Assembly (NCBI GenBank): GCA_028023455.1
Contig: JAQFVV010000003.1
Location: 582,001 to 646,000, forward strand
Reading direction: 5' to 3'
DNA: 64,000 nucleotides
Origin: Epiperipatus broadwayi
Taxonomy: Eukaryota > Onychophora > Udeonychophora > Euonychophora > Peripatidae
Shown: positions 1 to 17,363 of the stretch, piece after piece
How the letters are laid out: each line of letters opens with the position of its first letter
Position numbering within the stretch: position 1 is the stretch's first letter
Notes under the pieces: generated by a model
Database searches by the model: none
The model's input: only the letters and a program-made list of their open reading frames with translations
What the model was told of the DNA's origin: nothing
Position numbers and translations under genes: made by a program

Positions 1-359
1 GTGCTGCTTAATAAATTAAAAATTAACATGTTCAAATTATCATGGTCTTATAAAAAAATCAATTCATATTTAATAATACATAAATGCACCCATATAATAT
101 GTGTATATATAAAAAATAGATGATATAAATTAAAGCTATTAATTAGCCTCTTATTTTTTAATGGTAAGTAAAAGTTTTTTTAAAAAAAATATTTACTCCT
201 TTGACAGTCCTTCATCAATTTTTTTTTAGGTTCCTCCTAATTAACTGTAAATGTCTTAAAAATACTCTAGCAAGTTTTTTTTTCTAATCTAGAAATATTT
301 ACTTTAAAAAAATTACAACTGTTATTTTCACAAAAGAAATTATTTAAATTAACTTGCTC

Positions 360-363
<4 letters not shown>
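1..363. other. AT-rich sequence, nothing recognised
   Basis: Low-complexity A/T-rich DNA with several A and T runs. I see no coding potential, RNA gene or repeat homology within the window. It leads directly into a (TA)n tract. Confidence 0.6.

Positions 364-392
<29 letters not shown>
364..392. repeat. (TA)n microsatellite
   Basis: About 14 uninterrupted TA dinucleotides. The tract directly abuts the left end of the family A palindromic array, and a second TA tract (1359-1375) abuts its right end. Confidence 0.95.
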
Positions 393-396
<4 letters not shown>

Positions 397-1360
397 GAAA
401 GTTACTGTTAATACTAACTGAAATAATTATACAAATATTTAAACCATTATACAATTACAAATATCCAGTATCTCTATAATAGCAAACTGCAAAATGATAT
501 TAATTTGAAGTTGTATGCTAAACGATGTTAAATATTGAAATACAAACTAACTCAAACACAGAGCATGAAATTTTAAATAAGCAAACAATCTTAAATTTTG
601 CTAATAAACTAACAAGTTTACAAAGTTATTAAAGACAAACTAAACATTAGATTTTAATCTTTAAATAGCTCTCCTAAACTATAAATGAAAGAAAGTTACT
701 GTTAATACTTACTGAAATAAATATACAAATATATAAACCATTATACAATTACAAATATCCAGTAATGCCCTCTGTTTAAAAGTCTATATCTCAATAATAG
801 CAAACTTCAAAATGATACCAATTTGAAGTTGTACGCTAAACAATGTTAAATATTAATATACAAACCAACTCAAACACAGAGCATGAAATTTTAAATAAAC
901 AAGCAATCTTAAATTTTGCTAATAAACTAACATCATTTAGCATACAGCTTCAAATTGGTATCATTTTAAAGTTCGCTATTATTGAGATATAGACTTTCAA
1001 CAGAGGGTGTTACGGGATATTTGTAATTGTATAATGGTTTATATATTTGTATAATTATTTCAGTTAGTGTTATCAGTAACTTTCTTTCATTTATAGTTTG
1101 GGAGGGCTATTTAAAGATTAAAATCTAATGTTTAGTTTGTCTTTAATAACTTTGTAAACTTATTAGTTTATTAGCAAAATTTAAGATCGTTTGCTTATTT
1201 AAAATTTTATGCTCTGTGTTTGAGTTAGTTTGTATTTCAAAATTTAACATCATTTAGCATACAACTTCAAATTGGTACCATTTTGAAGTTCGCTATTATT
1301 GAGATATAGACTTTTAAACAGGGAGTGTTACCGGATATTTGTAATTGTATAATGGTTTAT
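393..1360. repeat. Palindromic tandem array, family A
   Basis: The array has two direct units followed by two inverted units. The sequence ATGAAAGAAAGTTACTGTTA begins at 391 and again at 685, a period of about 294. From 931 the same sequence runs in reverse complement, and its landmark CATCATTTAGCATACA occurs at 931 and 1248, a period of about 317. The second direct unit is cut short at the turn point near 930. Units differ by substitutions and a small indel of about 18 bases near 466/764, so the array is not a recent duplication artefact. No ORF or known terminal motif is visible. It could be a foldback-type DNA element or a retroposed repeat; the class is unresolved. Confidence 0.85.
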
Positions 1361-1375
1361 ATATATATATATATA

Positions 1376-4300
1376 ACTATTCACCAGCTGTACTTTATAT
1401 ATATGACAGAGTATCTTTATCTGTGCCTTTCTGCATATAGATAAGTAGTATAAATATATAAAGTAATTCTTCAGTAAGCTGATGGACTCTCTAGATAAGC
1501 TGATCTCTTCTAAATGGTAGACTGGCTTATTGTTATCTTTGGGAAAGATATAATCTAGTAACTATTGACATACATATAGTCAGCTCCACTGAATCTAGAA
1601 TTTGATAGACTTCAAATATAGTGAATAGTACATAATACATATAGGCTAATAAACCACATAAAAAATAGGACTTGCTACCATGTGAATCCAAACTCTACTG
1701 TAATGAACTAGTAGCAGCATCTGGAATTTGCATTGTCTTGCCTTCAGTTATATTTTCATAGTACCTCTATCATAATCTGTAGATATTTTAAAAAACCTCT
1801 TCCCAATCTTTCTTTCAACTTTTTTATAGTCAGAGTAGGACTAAAACAATATAGTAATTAAAAATAAGTTTTCTTTATCTTGAATGAAAAAAAAAATCTT
1901 TTCAATTCACTTTAATCCTTTGAAAAACAACATTATAGGATTTTTTCACATTGGGTAACAAGTGTAACATTAGACAAATTAGGGATAATAATATAAAAAG
2001 TTGTGGACCCACAGTCTGGGCAACATTTGTAACAATATTAATGAACAATTGTAGTTCCACAAGTTAGATGACAATTGTAACAATATGGAGAAACAGGAGT
2101 GAACTTGAGGTAATGAAAAATCCTCAACTCAATATAACTAATCAAATTAAATATAAAAAAATTGATAAATAATATAACAAGATAACAGCACAGAACTAAA
2201 AATAAGTACTATAAGATCACCAGCATTACACAACAGCAGTAATAATTCATTATCAAAAATGATCAACAATAAAAATAAATCAACAGACAATCTTGTGACT
2301 ATCTGAAAGTGGTTCACTTTTATTTATCCACAATAATAAGTTAAACAATGAAAAAACTAAAAACATTCTGACCATCATTAATACTCTGGCCACTTAGTTA
2401 TGATTAATGTACTGGCCAACTATAACTACATTTTTAAAAAAATAATAAAGTAAAATGTTTTGTATGGACTTTAAAAGATATCCCTTTTGTGCCAACTATG
2501 ATCATTATCACCTGGAAGTCCATAATACTAAACATACACCACTACACCATATAACTGGTATGCACAAATCTAACTCAGTAAGCAAGACTTTTATAAATTA
2601 TTACTGTGAGCAAGAGATAAATAAATATAATTAATAAAGCAGTTTATTATAAACCTAAATATTTCTTAGGTTCACTCAATTATAAGTAAATAGTTTTATT
2701 GGGTTCATTTTAAAAAATCCTGTAACATTAAGATGTCATGAAATAAAATCATACACACTGCAATTTATGAAACAAGAATTGAATACAATAACAAAATTAA
2801 GACTAAAATATTTTAAAAACAATTATTTAATAACTAATTGATTAACAATAAACAAAAAAATGACATGATAGCATGAAATTTGAAACATTTCTGTCATCAA
2901 AAAAATATTTTCATAAAAAATATAATTAATCAGTTTATTTTTATTTAGAAATTAGCTTTTAATTAATTAATTTATTTCTTTAAATTAACTAAGAGTTGAA
3001 AAAACATTTTCAAAATCAAAGATAACAATCTTTAATTTAGCTTAATTAATCTTTAGTTAAGTTTTTAGGAGGGAAAATGAATGAAAAATAAACATGTTTC
3101 AAAAAATTAAATTTAAATTTAAAAATAAATAAATTTAAAAAAAAAACTTTTCATAATTTCAAGAGAAAAGTAAAAGGATATATATATATATCACAATTTG
3201 AAAACAATAAAAATATTTAAAATTTCAATTCTTACAAAAACAAAGAAAATTATTACTTTTATATAAAGAAAACAAAATCTTTTTTTACTATTAATAAAAA
3301 TACAGTGTGCACACAAAAATATTTTATCCATGGTTTAATTCTTCTGAGGAATTATTTTTTCCAATTATAGTTTCCAGTTGAATTTTCTTCTTGAAGGCAT
3401 CTATACATGAACATGATTAGTTTGTTGTTTTTCTGGTATGTGGTATTTCCATGTTAAAAATAGAAAGTTCTATTCATTGCTTTTCATTAAAATTTCCAGA
3501 TGAGACAAACACATATAGATATTTAGGTTCTTGGTTAAAGACAAAGTTACAGATTACGTTAGGGATACCTTCTTTTTCTCTATATTTTTATTTCAGTGAA
3601 GGCAGATTACATGGAAAAAAAATGATGGCTAGCTTTAACTTTTAGCTGAATTTAACACATGGTTTTCATTGTCCAGACCATTTTCATGACTAAACTCATA
3701 GTATGCTTGATTAAAACCTTTTCTATACTATGCTTTAGCTTGATAAACACTTCTTCTTTCCTTTTTATCAGATGGATAAAGACTTTACTGCTCTCTCATC
3801 AGTAGCTAAGTTAGGAATAATTTCTTCTTCTGTATTTTTCAGCAGCTGTATTAAGACTTGACTATTCTCTCTTCAACAGCTAAGTTAGGAATATCTACTT
3901 TTTACCAGTTTCTTGGGTCTTCTGACTTATTCACATCCCCATTATATTTGTAGAACAGTCTTGCTTACAAGACAATCATAATATGTTTTCAACATGTTAG
4001 TTTTTATAACAGACAATTAGATAACGTTTTACAAATACAACTGTTCAGCTATTTTTCTCCTTAATTATAGCTACTGAAAAACAAATCAAGAATTTAAATT
4101 ATCATTATAATTCTTGACATTATTTTCTAATTAAAAAAAATTTCTTGCAAAAGAAAAACAAAATAATCAGTTTATTGCACTGATGTAATTTTTGCTTTGA
4201 AGAGAGATAAAGAGAAAGGAAAAAAGCAACTCTAACTAAAAATAAAATTTACCAAAAGTATTAACATTTAATTTTTTTTTCTTTTTAAAAATACTATTAA

Positions 4301-4717
4301 AAATAAAACTTTACTTAATATTTATTAAATAATTTACAAAAAAAAATAATTATTTTTTCTCTTAGTACATTTTCATAGTTTAAATTAAAATTATTAATAA
4401 ATTATAATTACTAAAGAGAGAGTTAAAGAACTTGTTTTTTTCTTTTAAAAATTTCTTTCCTTTCTACAATCATTTATAACTTTTACTAAAATATTTACAT
4501 ATTAAAATCATATTATTATTTAACAGATTTAATGTTTGAGAACTCTCATACGATCATTTGAAGACTTAGAATATTCAGTTAATTGAAGATCCATTATTAT
4601 TATAAAAATATACATGAGAAAATTAAGTATTATTTTCCCCATTAATTTAATTATTCTATATTTAAACCTGAGAAACATGTTGCCAACTATCTAATTATTT
4701 TTGTGCAGATATGTAGC

Positions 4718-4796
<79 letters not shown>

Positions 4797-6788
4797 AACT
4801 GACTATCTGCATTAGCACAATATATATGACTTGAGTAATCAGTGATTATAGAATAATATTTTTAAATGTTTGCCCAATAAATATTTAATTAATCATAGTT
4901 ATATTACATTAAGACAAGATAAAAATATTGAATCAATCTTTCTACTTTCAGTTAAGATTTATAAGGCAACAAATGCAAATTTTAAAAATAATGGAATGAT
5001 ATTTTTAACTACTGATATGTTTAAGCAAACTTACTATAAATCAACCTAGAGTTAAATGTTGACAACAAATTAAGTACAGTGAAGCCATATTATATCAGTC
5101 TACAAAACTTTAATTATATGCTGCTAAAATGTAAATAAACAAAAATCATACAAACAAACACAAAAAACATTGAAATTTATAAGCTTATTAAATGTAAGAA
5201 TCTTGTTTATAGTGGAAGCCACTTTTCTTTTATTAAATATAACATTCTCAAATCTGAAATTTTTTAATCATGTTTTTTTTTCATGATTTAAATAAAATTT
5301 ATTAGTACACATATAATTTTTTTTCTTTCCAGTTGTTTTTTTTTTTTAAAAAAAAAAAAAGTTTACATACATTATGAATTAACACATCTCTTATAAAATA
5401 TAGTACATAAATGATGTATCCAAAAAAGGCATATTTTTATTAAATAATAAAAAAAGAATTATTGATTTAATAAGAAAAAGTAAGAAGTCATTTTTTGAAA
5501 TCAGCCATATGTTTGAAAAAATGAGTTTTTGAACAAATAAAATATAAACAAATAAAAGCAGAATCAAGTCACTGTTCTTTTATAACTAAAGTAAGGTTAA
5601 TTTTTTAAGTTAAAATTGAAAAAACAAAAACAAATCTATGGTTAAATAATATAGATTGTAAGAGCACTCTCGTTGATGACTTTGGATTGCATCAGAAAGC
5701 ATTAAATCTTTATAAAGAATTTAACTGAAAATTTGTATTGCACAATTCCATGGAAAGATTGGTAAAAATGTTGAAGTGATGATGTTGTATCTACTAAAAA
5801 CAAAGCTGCCTCTACATTTTCATTAGAATTTCAAAAAAATATTAAAGAAATAAAAAGGTCCAGAAGTCGTATTTAATTGTAATGAAAAAGGATTGTGAAT
5901 AATTGAACCCATAAAGTAATAAAATATATATGTGTGTGGAAATGTGTATATTTAATATATTTTTAATAACATTATGTAATTTATATATGTGAATTTAATT
6001 TATATATGTATACTATTCACAAAGTATTTACTATGTATATGTGGTTGAAAAGTATTTTACGGTATACTTATAGCATAACAAGAAATATTTATTGTATTAT
6101 AATCAAAGCTTGTTAATGATAGGTGAGCTATTATATGCTATATACATTGAATGCAACAGATCATGAAACAAAATATAGCATAGCCATGATTTAAATATAT
6201 TAATCATTTTGCATAAATTGCCACCACAAAAACATTAATATATATAAACTCATGTATCAATAGCCAAATGATCAGGTTATATAACTAAAATACATCCCAG
6301 CTAATAATGCCTGAAAATAACCAATAAAAACATATATAATTAAAATATTAATGACTTATAGGCATGCATAACAAGAATATAATTTAATTATATATGTTAG
6401 CAATGTAATTTTTGGTTTTTATATATAAGCAAATTACTTCAATTATTAAATGTGTAAATTTGTATTTTTAGTTCTAAATAATAAGAAAATAAAGCAAATT
6501 GCATTAAAAGATTAGCAAACATTTCAATTTTTTATAAATGATGAACAAACATTATTACTTAGCCATGATTACTATTAATGCCACCACATGGATAGAAGCA
6601 CCTTTGTACAAGATAAATTTTAACACTCTCTCCTTTCTATTCTATGAAATAAAAATTTTAAATTAAAAGATTTCCTAGCAATTTAACAAGAAAAGCTTTT
6701 TAATATGGCTGTATGCATTTATTTAATGTGTTTGATAATTACCATAGGTAATCTTATTTATTTATTTCAATAAAATAAACTTGGAGAT
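1376..6788. other. Gene-free AT-rich stretch
   Basis: No supported gene. It contains a (TA)n microsatellite at 4723-4793, a perfect T12-A13 junction at 5336-5360, and scattered A and T runs. A 64-codon ORF at 3451-3645 has no recognisable domain and sits in low-complexity sequence, so I treat it as chance. Confidence 0.6.
4723..4793. repeat. (TA)n microsatellite
   Basis: About 35 uninterrupted TA units, one of the longest simple tracts in the window. Confidence 0.95.
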
Positions 6789-6888
6789 ATCAAGTACTGA
6801 TGGCCTAATGGTTAGCATAGCTGCCTTCCAAGCATCCAGACTGGGTCCACTTGCCAGTCAACACATTTACACATGAGAAAAAAAATGT
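6789..6888 (+). repeat. tRNA-Val-like SINE, family E copy 1
   Basis: A short tRNA-derived SINE in the plus orientation. Its box A-like segment TGGCCTAATGGTTAGCATAG is followed by a diverged anticodon arm (CTGCCTTCCAAGCATC) and a diverged box B (CTGGGTCCACTTG). The copy ends in the family tail ACACATGAG plus an A-run. Three more copies lie at 9282-9376, 27185-27293 and 32137-32240 on the minus strand. The shared tail beyond the tRNA body marks it as a dispersed repeat rather than a tRNA gene. Confidence 0.8.
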
Positions 6889-9281
6889 TGAAGATTTAAA
6901 CATATGCTAAAATAAAACACATTAATTTTAAATCATAATTTTTGAAACAATTAAATAATATCTTAAAAGAAAAATATTTATTTAGAAAATTTGAACTTTT
7001 TCTTTCAAAAATGTTCATATTATTTTTTGGACAATCGTGTGAAATTTCTAGTAGAGGTAAAAAACATCTGCAAATAAGATAATTATTTTAAATATCTAAG
7101 TGGTTTAATTATGTTTAAAAGAATTATCACTAGCAACATACACATGTGAATATTTTGCACCACTACCCCCCCCTTCTTTTGCCAGCTCTGATATTATATA
7201 AGTAATTCTATTAGTTTACTTACTTAGAAATATTATCTACATCCAGAATATGATTCTCTGGAATGCTTTCCTTCCAAGCTCCATCTCATACAGTGAGGAG
7301 AAAAAGAGTCTGGCTTTTTTCTATTATTCTTTTTGAAGTGCAATAGTTGTAAAGCTGATATAACTCTTAGATTTCTTTACCAATATTTAGATTAACTTTA
7401 ATCAATGTAACAATAGTTAAACAAAAATATTGAAAACCCATTCAATATTTCTCATTCATTAACTTATTCATGTTTTCCATTAAGAAAGTTATATTCCTTC
7501 AATAATAAAATATTTACACTATTATTTAATTTTTTATGTGCATGTTATTCCACTATTAATACCTGTAATTTATTATATATGTATTTTAATATTTTAAATA
7601 ATTGGTTATTGATGTAACTTTTTTTCATTACAGCCATTAAACTAGGTCAATTTTAAATAACACAATTGATATAAATCTTTCATTTGATTAATACTAACTT
7701 ATTAAAAATAATTATTTTAGAAATCCATTAGTTACTTTTAATTCAGAACCTCTTATATATAAGTTATTTACATTTTTTATTAACAAAAATAGAAAAATAT
7801 TTACTTTGATTTATTATTTAATTGTAAGGCTTAGTAATAACTAAGTCATATTATATATATATATATTATACTTTATTATATGTTCCAACAATTAAAAGAA
7901 ATTTGAAATTTTCATAATTAGGTTGTTTATTCAAAAAAATTTCATGCTTAAATTGTACATTCAATAAATTTAAGAAGTTATTAAAATTCCTTGTATTTGA
8001 TTTTGTTTATTCATAGGTTATGCTGGATAACTATAAAAAAAATTAACACTTGGTTTGTTCTACTAGATACATTTTTTAAACTTGAATATACTACAGTCAT
8101 GCAGGGAGGTTTATTACAATAAAAAGAATTGCATTAAATAATATCATTATCATAAAATTCTGTTTTCCTTAGATTTGGACCCTAGTGTGGATTATAGAAC
8201 AATTACAAGATTTTTTAAACTGTTTAGTAAAACATGTAAAATCATAATACAACAATAATAAAAAAATATCATTATTAAAAATATGAAAAGCTATTTAGTA
8301 AAAGATTTAAAAAGATAATACAGCATAATAAAATAAGTCATATAATGTTTTTATTAAAAATATCTTGCACAAGACAGCTACAGAATTGATCCTAGAATTC
8401 CACATTCAAAGGACTCCACTCTACTATTACTCTAAACTGAATAATACATATGGGCTCTGTAAAATATCATTGATAGAGACAATTTCATCTTATACAGAAT
8501 TACTATAATTATGAGGCAATATTTTTAAAACAAGTTCTATTGTTAAATAAATTATTAATATTTCTCATATTTAAATTAAAAATATTTACAATCATAACAT
8601 ATTTCTAACAATAAAGTGACTTGAAAAATTTAAACATTTATATTTAAGTTATATATATATATATAATTATTGCAACAAAATGGCATTAGCCTGTTTGATT
8701 TAGTGCAACAATAAAAGTATATGTAGTTTATTTTAAGCTCAAGTCTTGAAATTTGAGGCTCAGGCAATTGTCACAATAAGTCTAAGTAAATAAGCATTAC
8801 TCTCATCTTTAAATATAAAACATTTTACACTCAAAATGTATTTTTAACAATGAAGTGATTAAAAAATGTAAACATCTTCTTTTACATATAATTGTATTAA
8901 TTATAATGGTTTCTTGGTACCCCATGAAAAAGTATCTTGGTGCCCTGCACAACCTTAGCACCTACATGTGGCAGCCTAGTTACTATTATCTAGTTATTCA
9001 ATCTTTCTTCATACATAAAATTAACATGTATACATTGGTGTATTCTCAACCAACTTATAAAATAACAAAGAATATCTTTTATGCAAATTTTATTGTCAAT
9101 TTATTAATCTGTCTATCCTTATACATTTACCTACATGTATTCTCAAGCAAAGAAAGAAATTATTTTTGCAACTTCTAACGAATAATATATATTCCCCCCT
9201 CAATATCTAGACTTAGCAGTTTACAAGTTTACACAGAAGAAATTTCAAAGTTTTTGTCTTTTTATTAAAAATTTATTTATT
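6889..9281. other. Gene-free AT-rich stretch
   Basis: No supported gene. Short TA tracts occur near 7852 and 8651. A 107-codon ORF at 8855-9178 is hydrophobic and rich in Tyr, Leu and Ile, as expected for random translation of AT-rich DNA. I see no motif or homologue for it. Confidence 0.55.
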
Positions 9282-9376
9282 TTTTTCTCATGTGTCAAAG
9301 CATCGGCCAGGAAGTGAACTCGGGACAACTGCTTGTAAGGCAGCTGCGCTGACTACTCGACCACCAATGCTTGACC
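9282..9376 (-). repeat. tRNA-Val-like SINE, family E copy 2
   Basis: The best-preserved family E copy. On the minus strand, 9370 to 9300 folds as a tRNA-like body. The acceptor ends GCATTGG and CCGATGC pair over 7 positions with one G-T. The anticodon arm CTGC-CTTACAA-GCAG has T33 and anticodon TAC (valine), and the T arm is CCGAG-TTCACTT-CCTGG. The D arm is less regular. Downstream is the family tail ACACATGAGAAAAAAA. The tail is shared by the other copies, which supports a SINE over a functional tRNA gene, but a live tRNA-Val(UAC) origin is likely. Confidence 0.85.
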
Positions 9377-11533
9377 AAAATTTATTTTTATTCAATAGTA
9401 ATAAGTTTTTTGTAAGGTCACATGACATTAGAACACAAAAGTATTAGATTGAACTTTACAAAGTTCTTCAATTTTGCTAAAAAGTATCTAATGTTTGAAA
9501 AAATTAATGATGAAAAAAACAGGTGAAATGGATGAATTTATTTACCCAATAAACAATTCCATTATTTAGTAAAAAAAAATTAGATTATTTTTTTTTAAAA
9601 ATAAAATTTATATAATTGCAAAAAGTCAGCTTCACTTTGATTTACTTAATAATAATAGTCATCATCACAATCGTAGGCCAAAACTACCATTAATGATCAA
9701 AAATTATCACTGATATTATAGTCTCATTTTATGACTACTTACATTGGGAAGAACGCATAACATTCGTAATTTAAGCGCACACAGAGAGTGCTGTTCTGAA
9801 GTGATAAATCATAGTGCAGAGATAAATATAGTTCACTTCACATTTTGTTTTGAGGATTAGTGTAGACAGGTATAATGATATAAAATAGCTTCTCTTTAGA
9901 GTAAATAAGAATTTTTTTGTGCATACGCTATATGCCTAAAACTCCTGGTAAAATAATTTGCTAAACCACAAACAGTATTTATTAATAATCAGAAAAAAAC
10001 ATTATGATATATGTGTGTATGTTTTTAAAGATAAGACTGATTCAGTTTTACTACAACTTGTGCTTTAATTTATATTTTGGATCAAAGATATAATGATGTT
10101 ACTTATATGTTGAATGATTTTAATATGAAGAGATTTATATATATATGAAGTATATGGTGTGTGCATGTATATATACATTGTCAGATAAGTATATATATAT
10201 ATTCGTTTTTAATAATAGTCATCCTATTTACATCGTAATATGTCTTTTATCTTACATACGCATTATTATATATATATTTTTACAATGCAGACTCTACGTT
10301 TAATGACAGTTTAGCAAGTAAATGTAAGAATTTGTCTCTTACATTGAATATATGACGGTGATTAAATATATATATACTTTAATCTTTATATATACTCTCT
10401 AATACATAAAATTTAGGATTAACGCCATATCAGCTTAACATTTATCAGGTTGACGTCTTCTCAAACAAAAAAGAATATTTAGCTTTTTTTTTCTTTCTTT
10501 TTAATCAAAGAATTCCTTTGCAAAAAGTCAGAAATAGGATTTAAAACATAACATATATATATCTGCTTACTCAATTTATGACCGGAGATTTAACCCTCTT
10601 TTTAAATTTTTTCCATTTCAAAAAAGACAAGAATTTTTTCTTCACAAAGTCAGATCTATAACTAACTTAGGTAATCATCCAATTTTGTTCAGAAATTGAA
10701 TATCAAGTTACTTTTAGATAAGGAGTTAATCAAAAATGGAAAATAACTAAAATTTTTTCGACAAGCCTGGAGAATATTCAATCCCCAATTCTCTGAAAAA
10801 AGAGATACAATTAATGGCTGAGTTAATGCAGTGTAAACAATCAATGAGTATAAATGGAAATAGAATAAAACAGTCTTTAAAAAGTCCATAATAATGCAAA
10901 AGTTTTTTCAACAGCCACTCACTCATCAAATAGAAATATCTAGATACCCATTTACCAACCAATAATAGATAGTTAGTTGGGTTGGTTATGGAAAAATTAG
11001 CTTTTAAAAAAATCTAAATTTAAAGGGGGGGGGTCAAATTTACTAACACCAATTATTCAACTTAAAGACATGATAGAGAGGAAGTTACTCTGTATTTGGC
11101 TATTTAAAAGCTGTTTTTACTTTTGAAATAAAATCATACATACCTATAAATTAGATATTATAACTAATACTGTTTGCAGATATTATAAGTTTGTTAATAA
11201 ATCTAAACAACTGTTTTGTTTACAAATGCTCTATAGCTACATCAAGTTATCTATGAACTATCATTTTCACTAGTTATTAACTATCAAATGCATTATTATT
11301 GATTATATTATATAAATATTAAAATGTTCTTCTAAATATTTATTTTCTTCAAACAAATAAATAAATTATTTAAAAAAGGCAAATCATATAAATCAAATTA
11401 AAAATATTAATAATTCAAAATTAAGATAAATATTTCAGCATGTATGCTAATTTTATCAAAATTATATATATAACTAATTATTTATTTATCAAGTGCCATA
11501 TTTCGTTTGTAATAGTTATAAAAAAATCATCCC
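9377..11533. other. Gene-free AT-rich stretch
   Basis: No supported gene. It has short TA tracts at about 10137, 10188 and 10555, and a G-run at about 11024-11032. Two overlapping minus-strand ORFs near 10689-10962 show no domain and are treated as chance. Confidence 0.55.
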
Positions 11534-11664
11534 TGACGCATGCGCTGTATGAATTTATATAGTTGAGGAATACTTTCTAAACACAAGATAACGTAAATAT
11601 ATCTTTTGCTTAGAAAGTGAGAGCTTTTTGAGCTTTACAAATTCATACAGTGCATGTGTTAGCA
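11534..11664. mobile_element. MITE-like hairpin element
   Basis: Imperfect terminal inverted repeats of about 22-26 bp. The left arm at 11534-11556 contains CATGCGCTGTATGAATTT. The right arm at 11639-11664 is its reverse complement with a few mismatches. The total length of about 131 bp with no ORF fits a non-autonomous MITE. I could not find a convincing target duplication, so the superfamily is unknown. Confidence 0.6.
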
Positions 11665-12935
11665 TGTTTTCCTTATGACTATTCAACATTATATATATAT
11701 ATAAATTTACATGTCACTGCAGTAAAAGATTGCTGAATATATTGATAAAGTTTGTTTGCAAACTCAGGCAAAACAAATTGACCACAAAACGAAACCACAA
11801 AATAAAAATATTCTGACATTTTTTAAATTAACACCAATAACTTCGTTTATCCTACTCTATACTTTAATCTGACTTATGATTATAACTCTCACAATTTAAA
11901 AAAAATTTAGTACCTTAAATCAGCAATATTTATATTTTTCACAGCTTGATTTAAGTGAAAATTAACTACTCTTATAAACATAGAAATATAAATAATATTT
12001 GTATTCCCTTTTAATAATTTTTCTTTAATGTGTCTTCATTGCTTTAATAAAGCTTTTGCACTTGAAATGGATTACTCCTCTTCTCTTATTGGATATCATC
12101 CAAACCTGAAAAATTTAGTTAACTAATGTTCTGTCTCTTCTTTTCATTAACTCTCACATAATTATTCTGTGCTGATCCTTTTGTTTTTTCTGTATAATTT
12201 ATTATGTTTAACATTCTTTTGATTTGCTAAATTAATCCTTTATATTCAGCTTTTAAAAATATTTAACTTATATGAAGAGTTGCATTTGTTTGATTTATGC
12301 CAATTATTCAGAAAATATTATATCATTATTCCACATAACCTAAAATAAAATATAAAAATTGCTAATAGTAATTAAGAAAAAAATATTTAGGAACAATCTG
12401 TACAAAAACTTATATAAAATTGCATTTTGTATTTTGTCTTTTTTTTTTTTTGCAAAAATAATTATTATATTGTTATAATCAATATACAATGTAAAATTAA
12501 CTTCAATAAACATTTTTAATGTGTTTAGTTGATGATTTTTTTTATTGTAGATTTTAAGTATGATTTCAATCTTTTTAATAATGAAAAAGGCATGTATATA
12601 AGTCAAATCTACTAAAAGAGATATATATTCACATGTCCATTGCTAATAATTTATTACATTTATAGAAACAATAAAACAATGAATATAGTTTACAGTACTC
12701 ATAAGTGTTGTCATGAAATTTTAGTATCACAATGATATCTAAGGCTCTATGTACGTTTTCACTTCTCAAACATAATAATTTCCTGTGAATATTATTATGT
12801 AAGTACTTGAAATATAATACCACCAGAAAACAATAGTGAAATTGATTTTAATGCTATTAATATCTGTTTTGAATTTTAATTTACTGAATATAATAAAAAT
12901 ATATTAATTTATTACGTGCAAGCAGATGATATAAA
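11665..12935. other. Gene-free AT-rich stretch
   Basis: AT-rich sequence with homopolymer runs. Minus-strand ORFs at 12340-12606 and 12629-12823 are Lys/Ile/Asn/Tyr-rich with no motif, and I do not support them as genes. Confidence 0.55.
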
Positions 12936-13080
12936 AATAACATGAAAGGCTGAAACCTTTAACAGTTGCACCTTGTGTTTTGAATTGAGTTTTTTTATGC
13001 AGTCATTCTTACATTTGATTGGCTGTTATATAAGCATTTTTAAGGTGCATCTGTCAAAGGTTTAAGCCTTTCATGTTATT
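12936..13080. mobile_element. MITE-like element with 39-bp TIRs
   Basis: The left arm 12936-12974 begins AATAACATGAAAGGCT. The right arm 13042-13080 is its reverse complement at about 36 of 39 positions. The internal spacer is about 67 bp and carries no ORF. The element is 145 bp in total, typical of a non-autonomous MITE. Flanks are AT-rich, so a short TA-type duplication cannot be told from background. Confidence 0.75.
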
Positions 13081-16448
<3,368 letters not shown>

Positions 16449-17363
16449 ATATCCCCAGACAAGTTTCTGGCTTGTGGCCTTTGGAGCTTTGGATCTGAGA
16501 GCACTGTACCTAGATCTTAGGATCTAATGCAACCCTACAGCAGCCACCTTTTATCTCCACTTAACTACAAAGCTACAAGAATGAAATTGAAAACACAATA
16601 ATATTTTCAATCTAAGCTCAACAGCTTATATAGTCATATGGGTCTGAACTCAATTCAGCACCCATACATTTTGGTGTCTTTGGCTCTTTAACAGCCATAT
16701 CAACCACTACCCTACCAGGCAGGACTGGTATTAAACCACCAAACATCTCATGATCACCATCTCATACTAGCACATAATTGTTATTAAACAAGGCAAAACT
16801 CTCTATACAGTAGTGCCACCCTGCCAAACAGAATAATAAATGGATGCCAGAGGCTTGTGCATAAAATCCCTATCTAGTGCTGACTCATCCAATATCCCCA
16901 GACTAGTTTCTGGCTTGTGGCCTTTGTCAGTGAGGAGCTTTGGAACTAAGAGCACTGCACCTATATCCTAGGATCTAATGCAATCCTCCAGCAGCCACCT
17001 TTTATCTCCACTTAACTACAAAGCTATGAAAATGAAAACACAATAATATTTTCAATCTAAGCTCAACAGCTTATATAGTCTGGGGATATTGGATGAGTAG
17101 GCACTAGATAGGGTTGCATTATATCCTAAGAACTAGGTGCAGTGCTCTCAGATCCAAAGCTTATTACTGATAAAAGCCACAAGCCAGAAACTAGTCTGGG
17201 GATATTGGATGAGTAGGCACTAGATAGGGATTTTATGCACAAGCCTTCTGGCATCCATTGATTACTCTGTTTGGCACAGTGTAGCACTACTCTATAGAGA
17301 GTTTTTCCTTTTTTAATAACAATTATGTGCTAGTATAAGATGATGATCATGTGGTGTTTGGTG
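16449..17363. repeat. Palindromic repeat element, family B copy 1
   Basis: A full unit (16449-16888, starting ATATCCCCAGACAAGTTTCT) is followed by a partial direct copy (16889-17080, starting ATATCCCCAGACTAGTTTCT). Inverted segments then run from about 17080 to 17363. The landmark TATAGTCTGGGGATATTGG at 17075 marks the turn, and a second inverted landmark occurs near 17195. Local GC is clearly above the surroundings. Copies of the unit differ by scattered substitutions. A related element lies at 52638-53415, and a core of about 40 bp is shared with family C. There is no ORF, and the class is unresolved. Confidence 0.85.

Noticed and set aside
8855-9178. 107-codon hydrophobic ORF
   Set aside because: Composition fits chance translation of AT-rich DNA; no signal or domain pattern beyond hydrophobicity, and no conserved neighbour.
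9300-9370. Functional tRNA-Val gene
   Set aside because: The fold is good, but the copy shares a 3' tail and A-run with diverged dispersed copies, so it is better explained as a SINE.
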